Assembly (NCBI GenBank): GCA_029262635.1
Contig: JAJCZA010000002.1
Coordinates: forward strand, 248,001 to 312,000
Direction of reading: 5' to 3'
Length of the DNA: 64,000 nucleotides
Source of the DNA: Vampirovibrionales bacterium
Lineage (GTDB): Bacteria; Cyanobacteriota; Vampirovibrionia; Vampirovibrionales; Vampirovibrionaceae
Below the pieces are notes generated by a model. It was not told the origin of the DNA. It worked only from the letters and a program-made list of their open reading frames with translations, and did no database searches. The position numbers were made by a program, and so were the translations under genes. Below are positions 1-9,375 of the stretch, piece by piece. Within the stretch, counting starts at the first letter, position 1, and the number at the start of each line of letters is the position of its first letter.

Positions 1-2525
1 GGAATAGCGGTTGGGGCAAGACGTTCCTCGATGGTGGCGACGGACTTCAGTGGAATAGATGCGCCTTGAGCATTAACCAGATAGGTTTCCTGTAAATCGG
101 TTGAATTGTCCCGGCGCTGATGATCCGCATATCGAACCAGAATGGTGTTTTGGCGAATATTTGGCAAACGGAAATATTCATGGGTGTAGCCGCCTTGCAG
201 GGAGTAATAAAGTTGCTGGGCAATTTGCCGGGGAGTCAGGCCAAACTCGCGTGCTTTCTCCCGATTCACCTGAATTTGCTTTTCCGGCAAGCCAAGTGTC
301 CAATCCAGAGCTGGTTGGGCGAGGCCGGGAGTGTCTTTGGCCAGCTTGAGTAGTTGCTGTCCCATTTGATCGAGAACAGGGAGATCGGGACCGTGGATCA
401 TGACGGCAAGGGGTGCTTGAGAGGATGCCATGACGTCAGAGCCCATTTCTTTTATCTGAATACGGCGGATTTCATCGGGAAAACGCTGGAGGGCCCGGTC
501 ATGAATACCGTCGATCAGCTCGAAAACTGTTTTTTGTCGTTGGTCTTTATCTAGAAGTGTTATCATGAGTGTGGCGCTGTTAACACGGTCGGCGGAGTAG
601 CCGGTATAATAAACCCCGCCGGGTTCATAGCCGATTCGAGTTGAGACGGACTCCACTTCTGGAAGAGTGGCGATGTCTTCCTCAATGGTGCGGACAATTT
701 GCTGAGTTCGGGCAAAAGAAGTTCCGGGCCGGGTTTCAATGAGTCCATAGGCTTGTCCGACGTCGGCCAGCGGCATCATTTCACTGCCAATAAACGAATA
801 AAGCCCACCGCCCATTATTAATATCACCAAGCTGAGGGTGACAATCGCTAGTCGGTGGCGAAGTGCCCAATCAATACCCTGGCCGCACCGGATTTCAATT
901 CGTTGAAGGAAACCGTCGAACGGGCGAAACAGAAAACGCTGGAGGAGGGGCAAGGGGCGAGAATCGGTTTGATTCTTATCTGGAAGCCTTAGGATATAAA
1001 CCGAGAGAACCGGGGTCAGGGTGAGTTCTACCAGGAACGAACAGCCGATGCCGAGTAAGATGGGCGTGACGAGCCCACGGAACATTTCTTCTACCACGCC
1101 GCCAGTAAAAAGGAGAGGAGAAAGGGCAATGCAAAGCATGAGTGCTGAGGCAAACACGGCCAGCCGGACTTCGGTTACGCCTTCTATAATGGCTTGTTTG
1201 ATTGGTTTCCCCATTTTTAAATGGCGCAACATGGCGTGGAGATCCACCACCGTGTCATCCACGAGCAGGCCGATGGAAAGTAGAATACCAATGAGCGTAG
1301 AGCTGTTAAGTCCCATACCAAAAGGTATCAGCCCTAAAATAACCATGCTAATGGTGACGGGAATGGTTATAACGGAAATCATAGCGGCTCGCCAGTTCAG
1401 CAGAAAAAATAGAATGGTCATGCCGGTCAGTAAAATGGCCAGTCCCAGTTCCTCAAAGAGATTATGGAATAAAATATCCACAAAATGAGCATTGTTATAG
1501 GTTATTTCAAAATGAATGCCTGGATAATCTTTTTCTAGCAGGTCCAGCATGGCAACTGTATTTTTAATAACTTTAGGCGAGCTGGCGTTCGGGTTTTGCA
1601 GGACACTGACGCCGATGGCATCCTGAATCTTCCCGTTTTTAATAAAATGATAGGCGCTTCGCTGTTCCTCAAAGGTATCCAGCACCTGAGCCACATCTCG
1701 AATATAAACCTGTTTACCGCCCAGGAGCACTTTAACTGGGTAGTTTTCAATATCTGACGGTGTTCTGGCCAAGTTGTCCATCCGAAGTGAGGATTCATGC
1801 TCACCACTGGTCAGGGTTCCAGCGGTTTGTGAAATGTTGTATTGATCCAGGGTTTGTTTGATGTCCAGAATGGAAAGTCGGTAAGCGGATAATTTATGGC
1901 GGTCAACCAAGATTTGGAGCTGTCGCTTTTTACCGCCGTAGACGCTAGCAGTGTACACGTCAGGGACGCTTTTTAGGCGGTTAATAATCTGATTTTGTGC
2001 CAATTCTCGAAGCCGAACAGCATCCCACCGGTTGTCACCGGTGAGGGCCAGAGTTAGTACCGGCATGTTCATTGGGTCAATGGCCAGCACCCAGGAAGGT
2101 TTCATGTTGGCGCCTGTTACGGGTAAATCGGCTTGTACTCGTGTCATTAGTGCCTGGATGTCCGAAAATGCTTTTTTCATGTCGTTGCCGTAGGGAAACT
2201 CTAACGACACCATGGAAAACCCCGCCTGAGACGTGGAGCGAATGAAGCGCACATGAGGAATGGCCACCATACGCTCTTCAATCGGCTTGGAAATATAGGT
2301 TTCCATGTCGTTGGCAGAAAGCCCTGGCATGGTCGTCACAATACCCACCATGGGACTTTCAACATAGGGCATCATTCGCCGAGGAATATAAAACAGGGTG
2401 GCCATCACACACAGAATGACCATGCCCGTATAAAAAGCCCCGATCAGATAGGGGTGTTCTACGGCCCACTCGGAAATATTAAAAGAGAAAGCGGTAGGGT
2501 TCTTTTGAGTCGTTTTATCCGGCAT
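1..2525 (-). CDS. RND-family efflux pump, inner-membrane subunit (3' end cut by window edge)
   Basis: Proton-driven inner-membrane pump of a tripartite efflux system. I translated the minus strand from the ATG at 2525 and found it open for about 841 codons to base 1, so the last membrane bundle (roughly 190 residues for a 1030-residue family) lies outside. The order fits the family: a first membrane segment near residues 25-45, the porter domain, then the segment with GLLVDDTVVDLHAM, the TM4 motif carrying the two proton-relay aspartates. The motif resembles the HAE drug-efflux type (DD) more than the single-acid heavy-metal HME type. The ATG overlaps the stop of the upstream adaptor gene by one base (TAATG), indicating translational coupling. 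Substrate is unknown; the neighbours hint at metal. Confidence 0.93.
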   Translation of the reverse strand, partial: MPDKTTQKNPTAFSFNISEWAVEHPYLIGAFYTGMVILCVMATLFYIPRRMMPYVESPMVGIVTTMPGLSANDMETYISKPIEERMVAIPHVRFIRSTSQAGFSMVSLEFPYGNDMKKAFSDIQALMTRVQADLPVTGANMKPSWVLAIDPMNMPVLTLALTGDNRWDAVRLRELAQNQIINRLKSVPDVYTASVYGGKKRQLQILVDRHKLSAYRLSILDIKQTLDQYNISQTAGTLTSGEHESSLRMDNLARTPSDIENYPVKVLLGGKQVYIRDVAQVLDTFEEQRSAYHFIKNGKIQDAIGVSVLQNPNASSPKVIKNTVAMLDLLEKDYPGIHFEITYNNAHFVDILFHNLFEELGLAILLTGMTILFFLLNWRAAMISVITIPVTISMVILGLIPFGMGLNSSTLIGILLSIGLLVDDTVVDLHAMLRHLKMGKPIKQAIIEGVTEVRLAVFASALMLCIALSPLLFTGGVVEEMFRGLVTPILLGIGCSFLVELTLTPVLSVYILRLPDKNQTDSRPLPLLQRFLFRPFDGFLQRIEIRCGQGIDWALRHRLAIVTLSLVILIMGGGLYSFIGSEMMPLADVGQAYGLIETRPGTSFARTQQIVRTIEEDIATLPEVESVSTRIGYEPGGVYYTGYSADRVNSATLMITLLDKDQRQKTVFELIDGIHDRALQRFPDEIRRIQIKEMGSDVMASSQAPLAVMIHGPDLPVLDQMGQQLLKLAKDTPGLAQPALDWTLGLPEKQIQVNREKAREFGLTPRQIAQQLYYSLQGGYTHEYFRLPNIRQNTILVRYADHQRRDNSTDLQETYLVNAQGASIPLKSVATIEERLAPTAI

Positions 2526-4150
2526 TAACGAGGCACCTCCACCTCAAGGGTTGATTCGCCTAACCGTTTTTTTCCTTGCCAGATTGTAAGATGAATTTGC
2601 CAGAGTCCGGGCATGGTGAAATCGCTCTTGACGGTGTATACCCCTGTTTTCTCGGCGTAAATAGAGGGCTTGGGAACCCGCATTTTGGCCATGGCGGGCA
2701 TAACGGCCTGAGCTTCTATCGAGAGGTCTTTGTTAGGTTGACCGTGCAACGGGGTCAACTCGAGCTGGATTTTATTTTCTCCGACGGTGGCCGGTGGGTT
2801 CTGTAGACGGGCGGTTAAGAGCCAGTGGCCTAAGGGATTTAATGAGTCGGATGAATTTAACGAGCTTTTGATCTGATAATGATTTGCCTTAGAAAGGCGG
2901 GTTTTGGCATGCGTGTTTTTGGGTAAAAGAAGAGGCGTATTATTTTCTGTCGGCTGAACCGTAATGACGGACTGTCCTTCCATTAAATTTTGGTGTCCCC
3001 GGATGATCACGTGATCGCCTTTAGAAAGACCAGAGTATATTTCAACCCGTTGATAAGATTGGTTTCCCGTGGTGACGTAACGGAGGTGAGCTTTTCCTTC
3101 CTGAACCACCCAGACGGCAGTGTTCCGATCGGTTATTGTTATGGCGGACTGAGGTACGCTTAGCGTGTTGGGAAGCCTATTTGACTCAATGGTAAGCGTG
3201 ACGAAGTCACCGGGAACAAAATCATGGTTTGAGTTGGGTAGCAAAGCTTCAACGACAGCGGTTCGGGTGGCTAAGTCCTTATTGGGGAAAACAGAGGTGA
3301 TCGTGGTTTCAATACTTTGGTTGTCTGAACCCGTTGTTTTACCGATCCAGGCCCGTTGACCGACTTTAATTTTTGAAAAATCCGATTCCGCGATGTGAGC
3401 CTGGATACGAATGGGAGAGAGCTGAGCCAGACGTAGAATCTCCATGCCGGGACGAACCAAAACCCCTTTGTCCACGTTTCGCTTAGTAATGACACCTTCA
3501 AATGGAGCGACCAGACGGGTGTAGCCGAGTTGGATGGCTTGCGTGTTTTGGCGGGCTTGATTTGCCTGGTTTTGAGATTGCATTTGTTGATACTGGGCAC
3601 GTGCCGATTCAAACTGGGACTGTTCCCGTTCGTATTCCTCCCGAGTAATCACATCGTCCGCAACCAGTGCCTCGGCTCGTTTGATTTCACTGGCCCAGTA
3701 GTTTAGATTGGCTTTGGCTGCATTGATAGCGTCTTGCGAGTGTTGTTGAGTAAATAGGGCCGCCTGATAGCGAGATGTGAGTTCGTCGCTGTCCAGCTTG
3801 GCAAGGAGCTGCCCTTTTCTGACGGTGTCGCCAGGATAAACCGGTAGCGAGACAAGCCAGCCCTCCACTCGGGGATAAATGGGCGTGTCGTTATAGGCTT
3901 TAGCTTCGCCGGTGTACTGGGTTTTAGCCGAAAAGGCTTGTGGGGTTAGTATTTCGGTTTCGACGGGTGTTTCTCCGGGAGGAACCTGAATGGTCATGTC
4001 CATGACCATGGATTCGATAACCCCCATTTGGTTTGGGTTTTTAAATCGTTGAACGCCCCACTGAACGGCCAAAAAAACCAATGCCAGTAGAGCCAGAGAA
4101 AATAGTAGCTTCAGAAGCGTTAATGATGAAAAGGGAGACGAGGGAGTCAT
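2525..4150 (-). CDS. RND periplasmic adaptor (HlyD/MFP family) with C-terminal YtkA/FixH-like domain
   Basis: Membrane-fusion protein linking the RND pump to an outer-membrane channel. At 541 aa it is longer than the usual 350-420. Residues about 10-35 form an N-terminal membrane anchor. The barrel-sandwich (PVYPGDTVRKGQLLAKLDSDEL) split is visible, with the two lipoyl halves flanking an alpha-hairpin of Gln/Ala-rich coiled coil, then beta-barrel and membrane-proximal parts up to about 400. The last 110 residues form a separate beta-rich segment (GHWLLTARL...VMPAMAKM...MPGLWQIHLTI) that resembles YtkA/FixH-like domains, which are known fused to CusB-type metal adaptors. It has a 1-nt overlap with the pump gene downstream. 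The domain fusion, with the Cys-rich gene upstream, suggests copper/silver or related metal export; that is inference. Confidence 0.9.
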   Translation of the reverse strand: MTPSSPFSSLTLLKLLFSLALLALVFLAVQWGVQRFKNPNQMGVIESMVMDMTIQVPPGETPVETEILTPQAFSAKTQYTGEAKAYNDTPIYPRVEGWLVSLPVYPGDTVRKGQLLAKLDSDELTSRYQAALFTQQHSQDAINAAKANLNYWASEIKRAEALVADDVITREEYEREQSQFESARAQYQQMQSQNQANQARQNTQAIQLGYTRLVAPFEGVITKRNVDKGVLVRPGMEILRLAQLSPIRIQAHIAESDFSKIKVGQRAWIGKTTGSDNQSIETTITSVFPNKDLATRTAVVEALLPNSNHDFVPGDFVTLTIESNRLPNTLSVPQSAITITDRNTAVWVVQEGKAHLRYVTTGNQSYQRVEIYSGLSKGDHVIIRGHQNLMEGQSVITVQPTENNTPLLLPKNTHAKTRLSKANHYQIKSSLNSSDSLNPLGHWLLTARLQNPPATVGENKIQLELTPLHGQPNKDLSIEAQAVMPAMAKMRVPKPSIYAEKTGVYTVKSDFTMPGLWQIHLTIWQGKKRLGESTLEVEVPR

Positions 4151-4200
4151 GGTTCTAAAACCCGCTTTCTATCGTAAACATAACGAAAAAAGGCGGGGAA

Positions 4201-4662
4201 CTAGAGAAGCAGGTGTTGCTTGAGCAGGTAGCGTTTGTAGGGGATAAAAGGTAGGGTGACGATTCGAAAGGGAGGGTTTCTTTTCGCCATCCAACCCCAT
4301 GAGTGAATAAGTTGAGGTGCTTCAGGGGTAAGAATGGGGAAAACAGGTAGGTTGGATCGAAAGGGTAACCGTTTTTCCTCGATGGAGGGTAAATGAGGGG
4401 TCTGAAGTTCACAAGGGCACTGAGAGTCTGGCTGAATCGTTAAAACAACGGCTTTTAAAGTCGCTTGCTTTGATTCGGTTTTTGTAGCCACATTTGGGGT
4501 TTGGGCTTTTTTGCCACAGCAGCAACTACCGATACCGGCATACCCACTCCCTTGAACCAGTAAAAGAGTCAACAGGAGAAAAACCGGTAGGGTTATTTTT
4601 AATAGTTGTTGAATTAAAAGCCTCATAATTGTCATTATACGGACAATCCGCCTGAAACGCAT
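4201..4662 (-). CDS. Small secreted Cys-rich protein, first gene of the efflux operon
   Basis: Unrecognised 153-aa protein. It starts with basic residues and a strongly hydrophobic stretch (about residues 18-42) that looks like a signal peptide; in-frame ATGs at residues 1, 11 and 14 are all possible starts. Right after it comes GSCCCGKK, three consecutive cysteines, and later a CPC pair, five cysteines in all; the rest is Pro/Lys-rich with no predicted fold. It lies 50 bp upstream of the HlyD-type adaptor on the same strand, so it is probably co-transcribed. Thiol clusters in an exported protein next to an efflux pump suggest periplasmic metal binding or sensing, but no family is recognised. 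Confidence 0.6.
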   Translation of the reverse strand: MRFRRIVRIMTIMRLLIQQLLKITLPVFLLLTLLLVQGSGYAGIGSCCCGKKAQTPNVATKTESKQATLKAVVLTIQPDSQCPCELQTPHLPSIEEKRLPFRSNLPVFPILTPEAPQLIHSWGWMAKRNPPFRIVTLPFIPYKRYLLKQHLLL

Positions 4663-4745
4663 TGGACCATTTTGGAAAGCGCAATGATTATTGACAATCT
4701 TATGATTTCGTTACGATAGTTGATAACGGTTTCTCGCCCTGTGTT

Positions 4746-5366
4746 TTAGGGGAAGATAATTTTGCCAGTTCGTAGGACCCGAAGGGTTCCATCAGGTTCA
4801 ACCGCTACAACGGTTGAAGCAACTTGGTCCTTGAGGGCTAAATCGTCTTCTAGTAGGTTAATCTGCTTACCAAACGTATCACGTACAGCTTTTCCAGTTA
4901 AGCAGGGCGGGTTTTTAGAGTAATTAGCGCTGGTGGTCGCGAGAACACCGTCAGGAACTAAAGCGAGTAAATCTAGAAGTAGAGGGCAATCCGGGATGCG
5001 TAGCGCAACGGTCGGGAACCCTCGTGTGACGGTTTCAGAGACCCGATCTGTTTTGGGTAGAACCACTGTTAGGGGACCGGGCCAATAGGCTTCCATGAGT
5101 TGGGATGCTAGTGGAGGAAGGGTTTGAATAAACGGAGTGAATGATTCGATCCGGACACCCAGCAGAACCAGTGGTTTGGTTTCTGAACGGCCCTTGAGCT
5201 GATAGATTTTTTGGATGGCTTGAGGGTGATTAATTTTGCACCCCAAACCATAGACCGTATCCGTGGGAAAGGCGATGACCCCGTCGGGTTGTTCTAGTGC
5301 GGCAATGGCATTGAGTAAATCGGTTGAGGTCATGAGTTTAATTTTCTTTTCGTGTGTGTGTGGCAT
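4746..5366 (-). CDS. tsaC: Threonylcarbamoyl-AMP synthase (Sua5/YciO/YrdC family)
   Basis: Makes threonylcarbamoyl-adenylate from Thr, bicarbonate and ATP, the first step of the t6A37 tRNA modification, in the cytoplasm. The YrdC fold motifs are present: FPTDTVYGLGC near the start, LKGRSETKPLV (the KxR pair), WPGPLTVVLP, and TTSANYS for nucleotide binding. The size (about 206 aa) matches the short TsaC type without the extra Sua5 domain. The reading frame extends to a GTG at 5378, but the ATG at 5366 has AAGGTG at a good distance and is preferred. It stands alone, divergent from the hydrolase at 5457. Confidence 0.92.
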   Translation of the reverse strand: MPHTHEKKIKLMTSTDLLNAIAALEQPDGVIAFPTDTVYGLGCKINHPQAIQKIYQLKGRSETKPLVLLGVRIESFTPFIQTLPPLASQLMEAYWPGPLTVVLPKTDRVSETVTRGFPTVALRIPDCPLLLDLLALVPDGVLATTSANYSKNPPCLTGKAVRDTFGKQINLLEDDLALKDQVASTVVAVEPDGTLRVLRTGKIIFP

Positions 5367-5456
5367 AGGATGAAACACCTTATTTTACCGCACAATTTTG
5401 TCTTTATCCGGTTTATATCTGTATGGTGTCTCTAACCAAAAGGCTGTCTTTTATCT

Positions 5457-6533
5457 ATGGCTATGACCTTCACCTCTCAACTTCAAGGCTCTCGACCGCA
5501 AGAGGTCAGGGGTATTGGGGCTGTGGGCGCTAAAAATTTTCTTCCCGGCTTTGGCTCAAGTGCTTCCTCGAATGTTTTAGCGCTGGATTGCTTTATTGGA
5601 GAAAACGATGAACGAGACGTTAAAGATCTGAAGCGAGGCTTGTTTTCTTCGCTTAAGCATTTAGGGTCGGGGTTGTTGAGTGTTGGTTGGAACCTCATGA
5701 TGTTTGCCCTGACGTTTTCTGTGGGGCTTTTTATTCCCAGTCAGGCCATTGCTAACTTTATGGAATCTAAATTTTATTTTACCCACGGTAATCCTTCCGT
5801 AAAATCGATCCGGTCAGAGTCTTTGCGGAAACAGCTCAATCAGAGTGAAGTCTTTTTTAAAAACAAGGATGGCAATAAGCTCCATGGTTGGTTTTTAAAA
5901 GGAAAGCCCAATAAACCCACGGTGGTTATTTCGCCGGGGATGATGGCAACGATTCAGCGTTCGGAAGACTTAATTCAGACGCTGTCTGAACGAGGATATG
6001 GCGTGTTGTTCTATGAGTTTCGGGGTTATGGTAAGAGTGAGGGAAAGCCTTCGGAAGAAGGGCTGTATCGAGATTTAGAAGCCGCTAGCGATTATTTGGC
6101 TGATACGCATGGGGTTCCAGTCTCCGAGCAAGTCGCCATGGGGCAGTCTTTAGGCGGTGCGGTTACGGTTGAGGTGGCGACCCGGCGGAATTTTAAGGCA
6201 GTCTATGTGGTGTCGTCGTTTACGAATTTTGCGGATACGTTAACCGCCTGTAAGAAAAAGCATTTTAACCTGCCCAAGTGGTTTCTTCCTATGGAAAAAC
6301 ACTTGACTCACCGGTATCGATCCGAAGATAAAATTGCTAAGATTCAGTCACCGATTCTGATTGCTCATGGTGTCCGTGATCCGATTATACCGTTTGAAAT
6401 GGGGCAGTCGTTATACGAGCGGGTTAAAGACCGTCCTGACAGTCAATTTATCGAGATTAAAGACGGCCGGCATTTGGATATTAATACCGTGGGCTCTACG
6501 TTGATTGTTGATGCACTGGATTCGTTGGCTTGA
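5457..6533 (+). CDS. Alpha/beta hydrolase with N-terminal membrane segment
   Basis: Serine hydrolase-like protein of 358 aa. Residues 1-60 are low in structure, about 70-100 is a hydrophobic segment (probable membrane anchor), and the alpha/beta fold begins near 137. The oxyanion region ISPGMM and the nucleophile elbow GQSLGG (Ser231) are clear; Asp308 (HGVRDP) and His339 (DGRH) complete a plausible triad. It resembles the FrsA/BEM46-like peptidase S9-related hydrolases; substrate unknown. Its 3' end overlaps the end of the convergent hydrolase gene by 38 bp, which is tight for two independent genes. Confidence 0.88.
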   Translation: MAMTFTSQLQGSRPQEVRGIGAVGAKNFLPGFGSSASSNVLALDCFIGENDERDVKDLKRGLFSSLKHLGSGLLSVGWNLMMFALTFSVGLFIPSQAIANFMESKFYFTHGNPSVKSIRSESLRKQLNQSEVFFKNKDGNKLHGWFLKGKPNKPTVVISPGMMATIQRSEDLIQTLSERGYGVLFYEFRGYGKSEGKPSEEGLYRDLEAASDYLADTHGVPVSEQVAMGQSLGGAVTVEVATRRNFKAVYVVSSFTNFADTLTACKKKHFNLPKWFLPMEKHLTHRYRSEDKIAKIQSPILIAHGVRDPIIPFEMGQSLYERVKDRPDSQFIEIKDGRHLDINTVGSTLIVDALDSLA

Positions 6534-7650
6534 AAACCTGGTTTAAAAAACGGTCTAGCGAAGGTAAATACGATTTTTCCCGAATCAGGGTTCTGTACTC
6601 TTCACCCTTATGAAACGGTTGCCATTTCTTTCCCCAATGGTCAGCTCCCTTTAGTGCCACAAACTGAACCTGAGGGTTTTGTTGCTTGAGTTCCCGGTGA
6701 ATGGCTTCAGCCTGTTTAAAGGAGGTGGTGGCATCCTGGGTACCGTGATAATGAAGAATGGGCTTTTGGACCAAGGTGTGTTTTTTTAGGTACATGGCGG
6801 GCTGAAATTCTGATAAAGGAATCGCCAGTTTAAGGGCGCTTTGGGCATGAGCTTCCAAATGATTGACAATATTGCGGGTGAGCGACCGTAAGAGGCTGAC
6901 CAGAAGGGGGTGAGCTTGCCAGTTCATGAGTGCTTTGACTTCTTTTTGTTCCATAATCTTTATATGGGCATAGGGGCTATCTAAAATAAGTCCGTCAATA
7001 GCCTGATTCATTTTATTCAGTGTCGATGGATTATCCTCAAGGGTATGGGGGGTAAGCATCATAGCGGCTGCGCCAGCCGAATGACCATAATAAATGAGTT
7101 GCTTGGTCTGACTTTTGAAATGAGTCTTAACATAATCAATGGCAGCGGCCACATCCTTGCCTTCGTGGTAGCCGAAGGAGGACTGAATGCCATCACTATC
7201 GCCATGGGCTCGAAAATCAAAGAGGAACACGTTGGCGTTTTGTTGGGTCCGAATATGTTGAGCGACTTCTAAAAGCCCGCGCCAATCTCCTTTATAGCCA
7301 TGGCCCATGACCACAACCTTATCAGAATAGGTGGTTGAAGGAATCCAGTGACCTTTTAGCCTTAAACCATCCAGGCTATTAAAATCGACATGCTGAACCG
7401 GACAAAGCTGGGCAACTTTATCTGGTGGGATAAACCCTTCAAAGGGCTTTGAAAAGAAACGTTTCGCAAGCCGGGGCTCAATAAAAAATCGGCTGGCCAA
7501 ATACACCAAGGGGGTATAAAAGTTGATGGGCAGGCTGGATTCTCTCGATTGAGAGTGAGAGGCATTCTCACCAAAAAGAACTCGTTGGGGCGTTGTTAAA
7601 AAACGTTGATTGGCTTGGCCTTGTGCTTGAAAAGGCGTTGTGATGAGCAT
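6496..7650 (-). CDS. Alpha/beta hydrolase (BEM46/YqkD-like)
   Basis: 384-aa serine hydrolase-like protein. A hydrophobic stretch near residues 43-57 could be a membrane or signal-anchor segment. The fold core shows VVVMGHGYKGDW (oxyanion), FDFRAHGDSDG, the nucleophile elbow GHSAGA (Ser191), Asp306 in YHGTQDATT and His338 in GADHWG. The neighbour on the other strand is also an alpha/beta hydrolase, with low similarity apart from fold motifs, so they are at most distant paralogues. The tail-to-tail overlap means the two transcripts are complementary over 38 bp. Physiological substrate cannot be told. Confidence 0.87.
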   Translation of the reverse strand: MLITTPFQAQGQANQRFLTTPQRVLFGENASHSQSRESSLPINFYTPLVYLASRFFIEPRLAKRFFSKPFEGFIPPDKVAQLCPVQHVDFNSLDGLRLKGHWIPSTTYSDKVVVMGHGYKGDWRGLLEVAQHIRTQQNANVFLFDFRAHGDSDGIQSSFGYHEGKDVAAAIDYVKTHFKSQTKQLIYYGHSAGAAAMMLTPHTLEDNPSTLNKMNQAIDGLILDSPYAHIKIMEQKEVKALMNWQAHPLLVSLLRSLTRNIVNHLEAHAQSALKLAIPLSEFQPAMYLKKHTLVQKPILHYHGTQDATTSFKQAEAIHRELKQQNPQVQFVALKGADHWGKKWQPFHKGEEYRTLIREKSYLPSLDRFLNQVFKPTNPVHQQST

Positions 7651-7755
7651 TCGCCTTTTAACCCTCCATACTCTTCAGAGCTTTCATTTAAAATTCATTC
7701 GACCGTTCGTTTTTTATTATATATAAAAATCAGAACACAAAAAACAAGGCATGAA

Positions 7756-7785
7756 TTGAGGGATGTATGGGGTCTGTGATAGATT
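7756..7785 (+). promoter_or_regulatory. Candidate sigma70-type promoter of the rhamnose/pyruvyl transferase operon
   Basis: TTGAGG and TAGATT separated by 18 bp, ending 36 bp before the ATG of the first sugar gene. Only one strand and one pairing were judged; moderate fit. Confidence 0.4.
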
Positions 7786-7821
7786 AGGCTTGTTGATGCC
7801 TAATGAAAGGAAGCGTGCCCG

Positions 7822-8313
7822 ATGGAAAAGGTCGCCTTTAAACTCCCAACCAAGACCCGGATTGATGGGGTAGTTGTGAAACAACTGAAGCCCATTGTGG
7901 ATGAACGAGGCTTCCTGATGGAAATGATTCGATCTGATGAGCCGGATTTTAAAGGGTTTGGGCAAACGTATTTGACCGCGGTGAACGAAGGGGTGACTAA
8001 AGCTTGGCATTATCACGAGTTTCAGACGGATAATTTTATTTGTGTCCATGGCCTGATCAAGTTGGTACTTTACGATTGTCGGGAGGGGGCGTCGACCGAA
8101 GGGATGGTCAACGAGTTTTTCCTCGGGGAAAACAGCCCCATCATGGTTCAGATTCCGCCCGGTGTGCTTCATGGGTTTAAAGGGCTTTCGGCTCCTCATG
8201 CGCTGATTGTTAATGTGCCGGATCAGTTATACAGTTACGAAAAACCGGACGAATACCGGGTGGATCCCCATCAGAATGATGTCCCCTATGACTGGTCCCG
8301 AAAAGACGGATAA
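7822..8313 (+). CDS. rfbC: dTDP-4-dehydrorhamnose 3,5-epimerase-like cupin
   Basis: 163-aa cupin-like protein of the RmlC superfamily. Signature pieces: VVKQLKPIVDERGFLMEM near the start, AWHYHEFQTD with the metal-free active-site His region, LVLYDCREGASTEG, and IPPGVLHGF (residues about 111-119). The WHYH pattern departs from the standard RmlC RGLHFQ and is seen in epimerase-like relatives, so it may act on a different 4-keto sugar or be an isomerase. It is the first gene of a run with rmlB, rmlD and a pyruvyl transferase; the start of rmlB is 15 bp downstream. The nucleotidyltransferase RmlA is not in the window. Confidence 0.8.
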   Translation: MEKVAFKLPTKTRIDGVVVKQLKPIVDERGFLMEMIRSDEPDFKGFGQTYLTAVNEGVTKAWHYHEFQTDNFICVHGLIKLVLYDCREGASTEGMVNEFFLGENSPIMVQIPPGVLHGFKGLSAPHALIVNVPDQLYSYEKPDEYRVDPHQNDVPYDWSRKDG

Positions 8314-8328
8314 ACGAAAGGTGTAAGA

Positions 8329-9363
8329 TTGGACATGGCATCACTCGATAATAAACGGATTCTGGTGACTGGCGGGGCAGGCTTTATCGGTAGTTGGCTG
8401 GTTCGCCACCTGCTGGAGACGGTGCCTGATGTTCGGGTGATTAATCTGGATGTATTGACCTATGCGGGGAATCTGAAAAATCTGGAATCTATTGAATCCC
8501 ATCCCGGCTATCGATTCGTTCGAGGGGATATTGGTGATGCGGCGCTGGTGAGTGAGCTGATGGCCGATGTGGATGTTTGTGTGAACATGGCCGCCCAAAC
8601 CCATGTGGATAAAAGCATTGCGGATCCGACTGTGTTTGTAAAAACCAATGTGTTGGGAACGCAAGTCTTGCTGGATGCGGCCCGTCAGCATGGTATTGAA
8701 AAATTTGTTCAGGTGTCTACGGATGAGGTGTATGGCAGTTTGCCTCTGGAGGAAACGGCGTTAAAATTTACTGAAACGTCGCCTTTAGAGCCTAGCAGTC
8801 CTTATTCCGCCAGTAAAACAGCAGGCGATTTAATGGCGCTCAGTTATTACCGAACGTTTGGTCTGCCCGTGTGTGTTACCCGGTGTTCGAATAACTATGG
8901 GCCGAATCAGTATCCCGAAAAGTTAATTCCTCTGTTTATTTTGAATGCTTTGTCGGATCAGCCTTTGCCCGTTTATGGCGACGGGCTGAACATACGGGAC
9001 TGGATTCATGTGGAAGACCATAGTCAGGCGTTAGTTCGAGTGCTGGAAGCCGGAGAGGCTGGCCTGGTTTATAATATTGGTGCCAACAACGAGCGTAATA
9101 ATCTGGATATTACGCGTCAAATTCTGTCGCAACTCAATAAGCCGGAGTCGTTGATTCAGTTTGTCATGGATCGTCCGGGACACGATCGTCGCTACGCTAT
9201 TGATAACCAGCGTATTGAAACCATGCTTGGCTGGCACCCGAAAAAAGATTTTGCCCAAGGATTGGCTGAAACGATACAATGGTATCAGGATAATCCCCAA
9301 TGGGTGGCTCATGTTCGGCAACGAGAAAAAGAATTTGAAGCCATGTCCCTCTCGGTCGGATAG
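8329..9363 (+). CDS. rfbB: dTDP-glucose 4,6-dehydratase
   Basis: Second step of dTDP-rhamnose synthesis: NAD-dependent dehydration of dTDP-glucose to the 4-keto-6-deoxy sugar. Extended SDR of 344 aa with the NAD motif GGAGFIG (15-21), the active-site Thr131-Asp132-Glu133 (STDEVYG) and YSASK (Tyr159, Lys163), then SNNYGPNQYPEKLIP and GDGLNIRDWIHV, all typical of RmlB. AAGGTG sits 6 bp before a TTG (8329) and 12 bp before an in-frame ATG (8335); the TTG start is slightly better supported. Spacing to rmlC and rmlD is 15 and 12 bp. Confidence 0.93.
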   Translation: MDMASLDNKRILVTGGAGFIGSWLVRHLLETVPDVRVINLDVLTYAGNLKNLESIESHPGYRFVRGDIGDAALVSELMADVDVCVNMAAQTHVDKSIADPTVFVKTNVLGTQVLLDAARQHGIEKFVQVSTDEVYGSLPLEETALKFTETSPLEPSSPYSASKTAGDLMALSYYRTFGLPVCVTRCSNNYGPNQYPEKLIPLFILNALSDQPLPVYGDGLNIRDWIHVEDHSQALVRVLEAGEAGLVYNIGANNERNNLDITRQILSQLNKPESLIQFVMDRPGHDRRYAIDNQRIETMLGWHPKKDFAQGLAETIQWYQDNPQWVAHVRQREKEFEAMSLSVG

Positions 9364-9375
9364 GAATTTCATACA

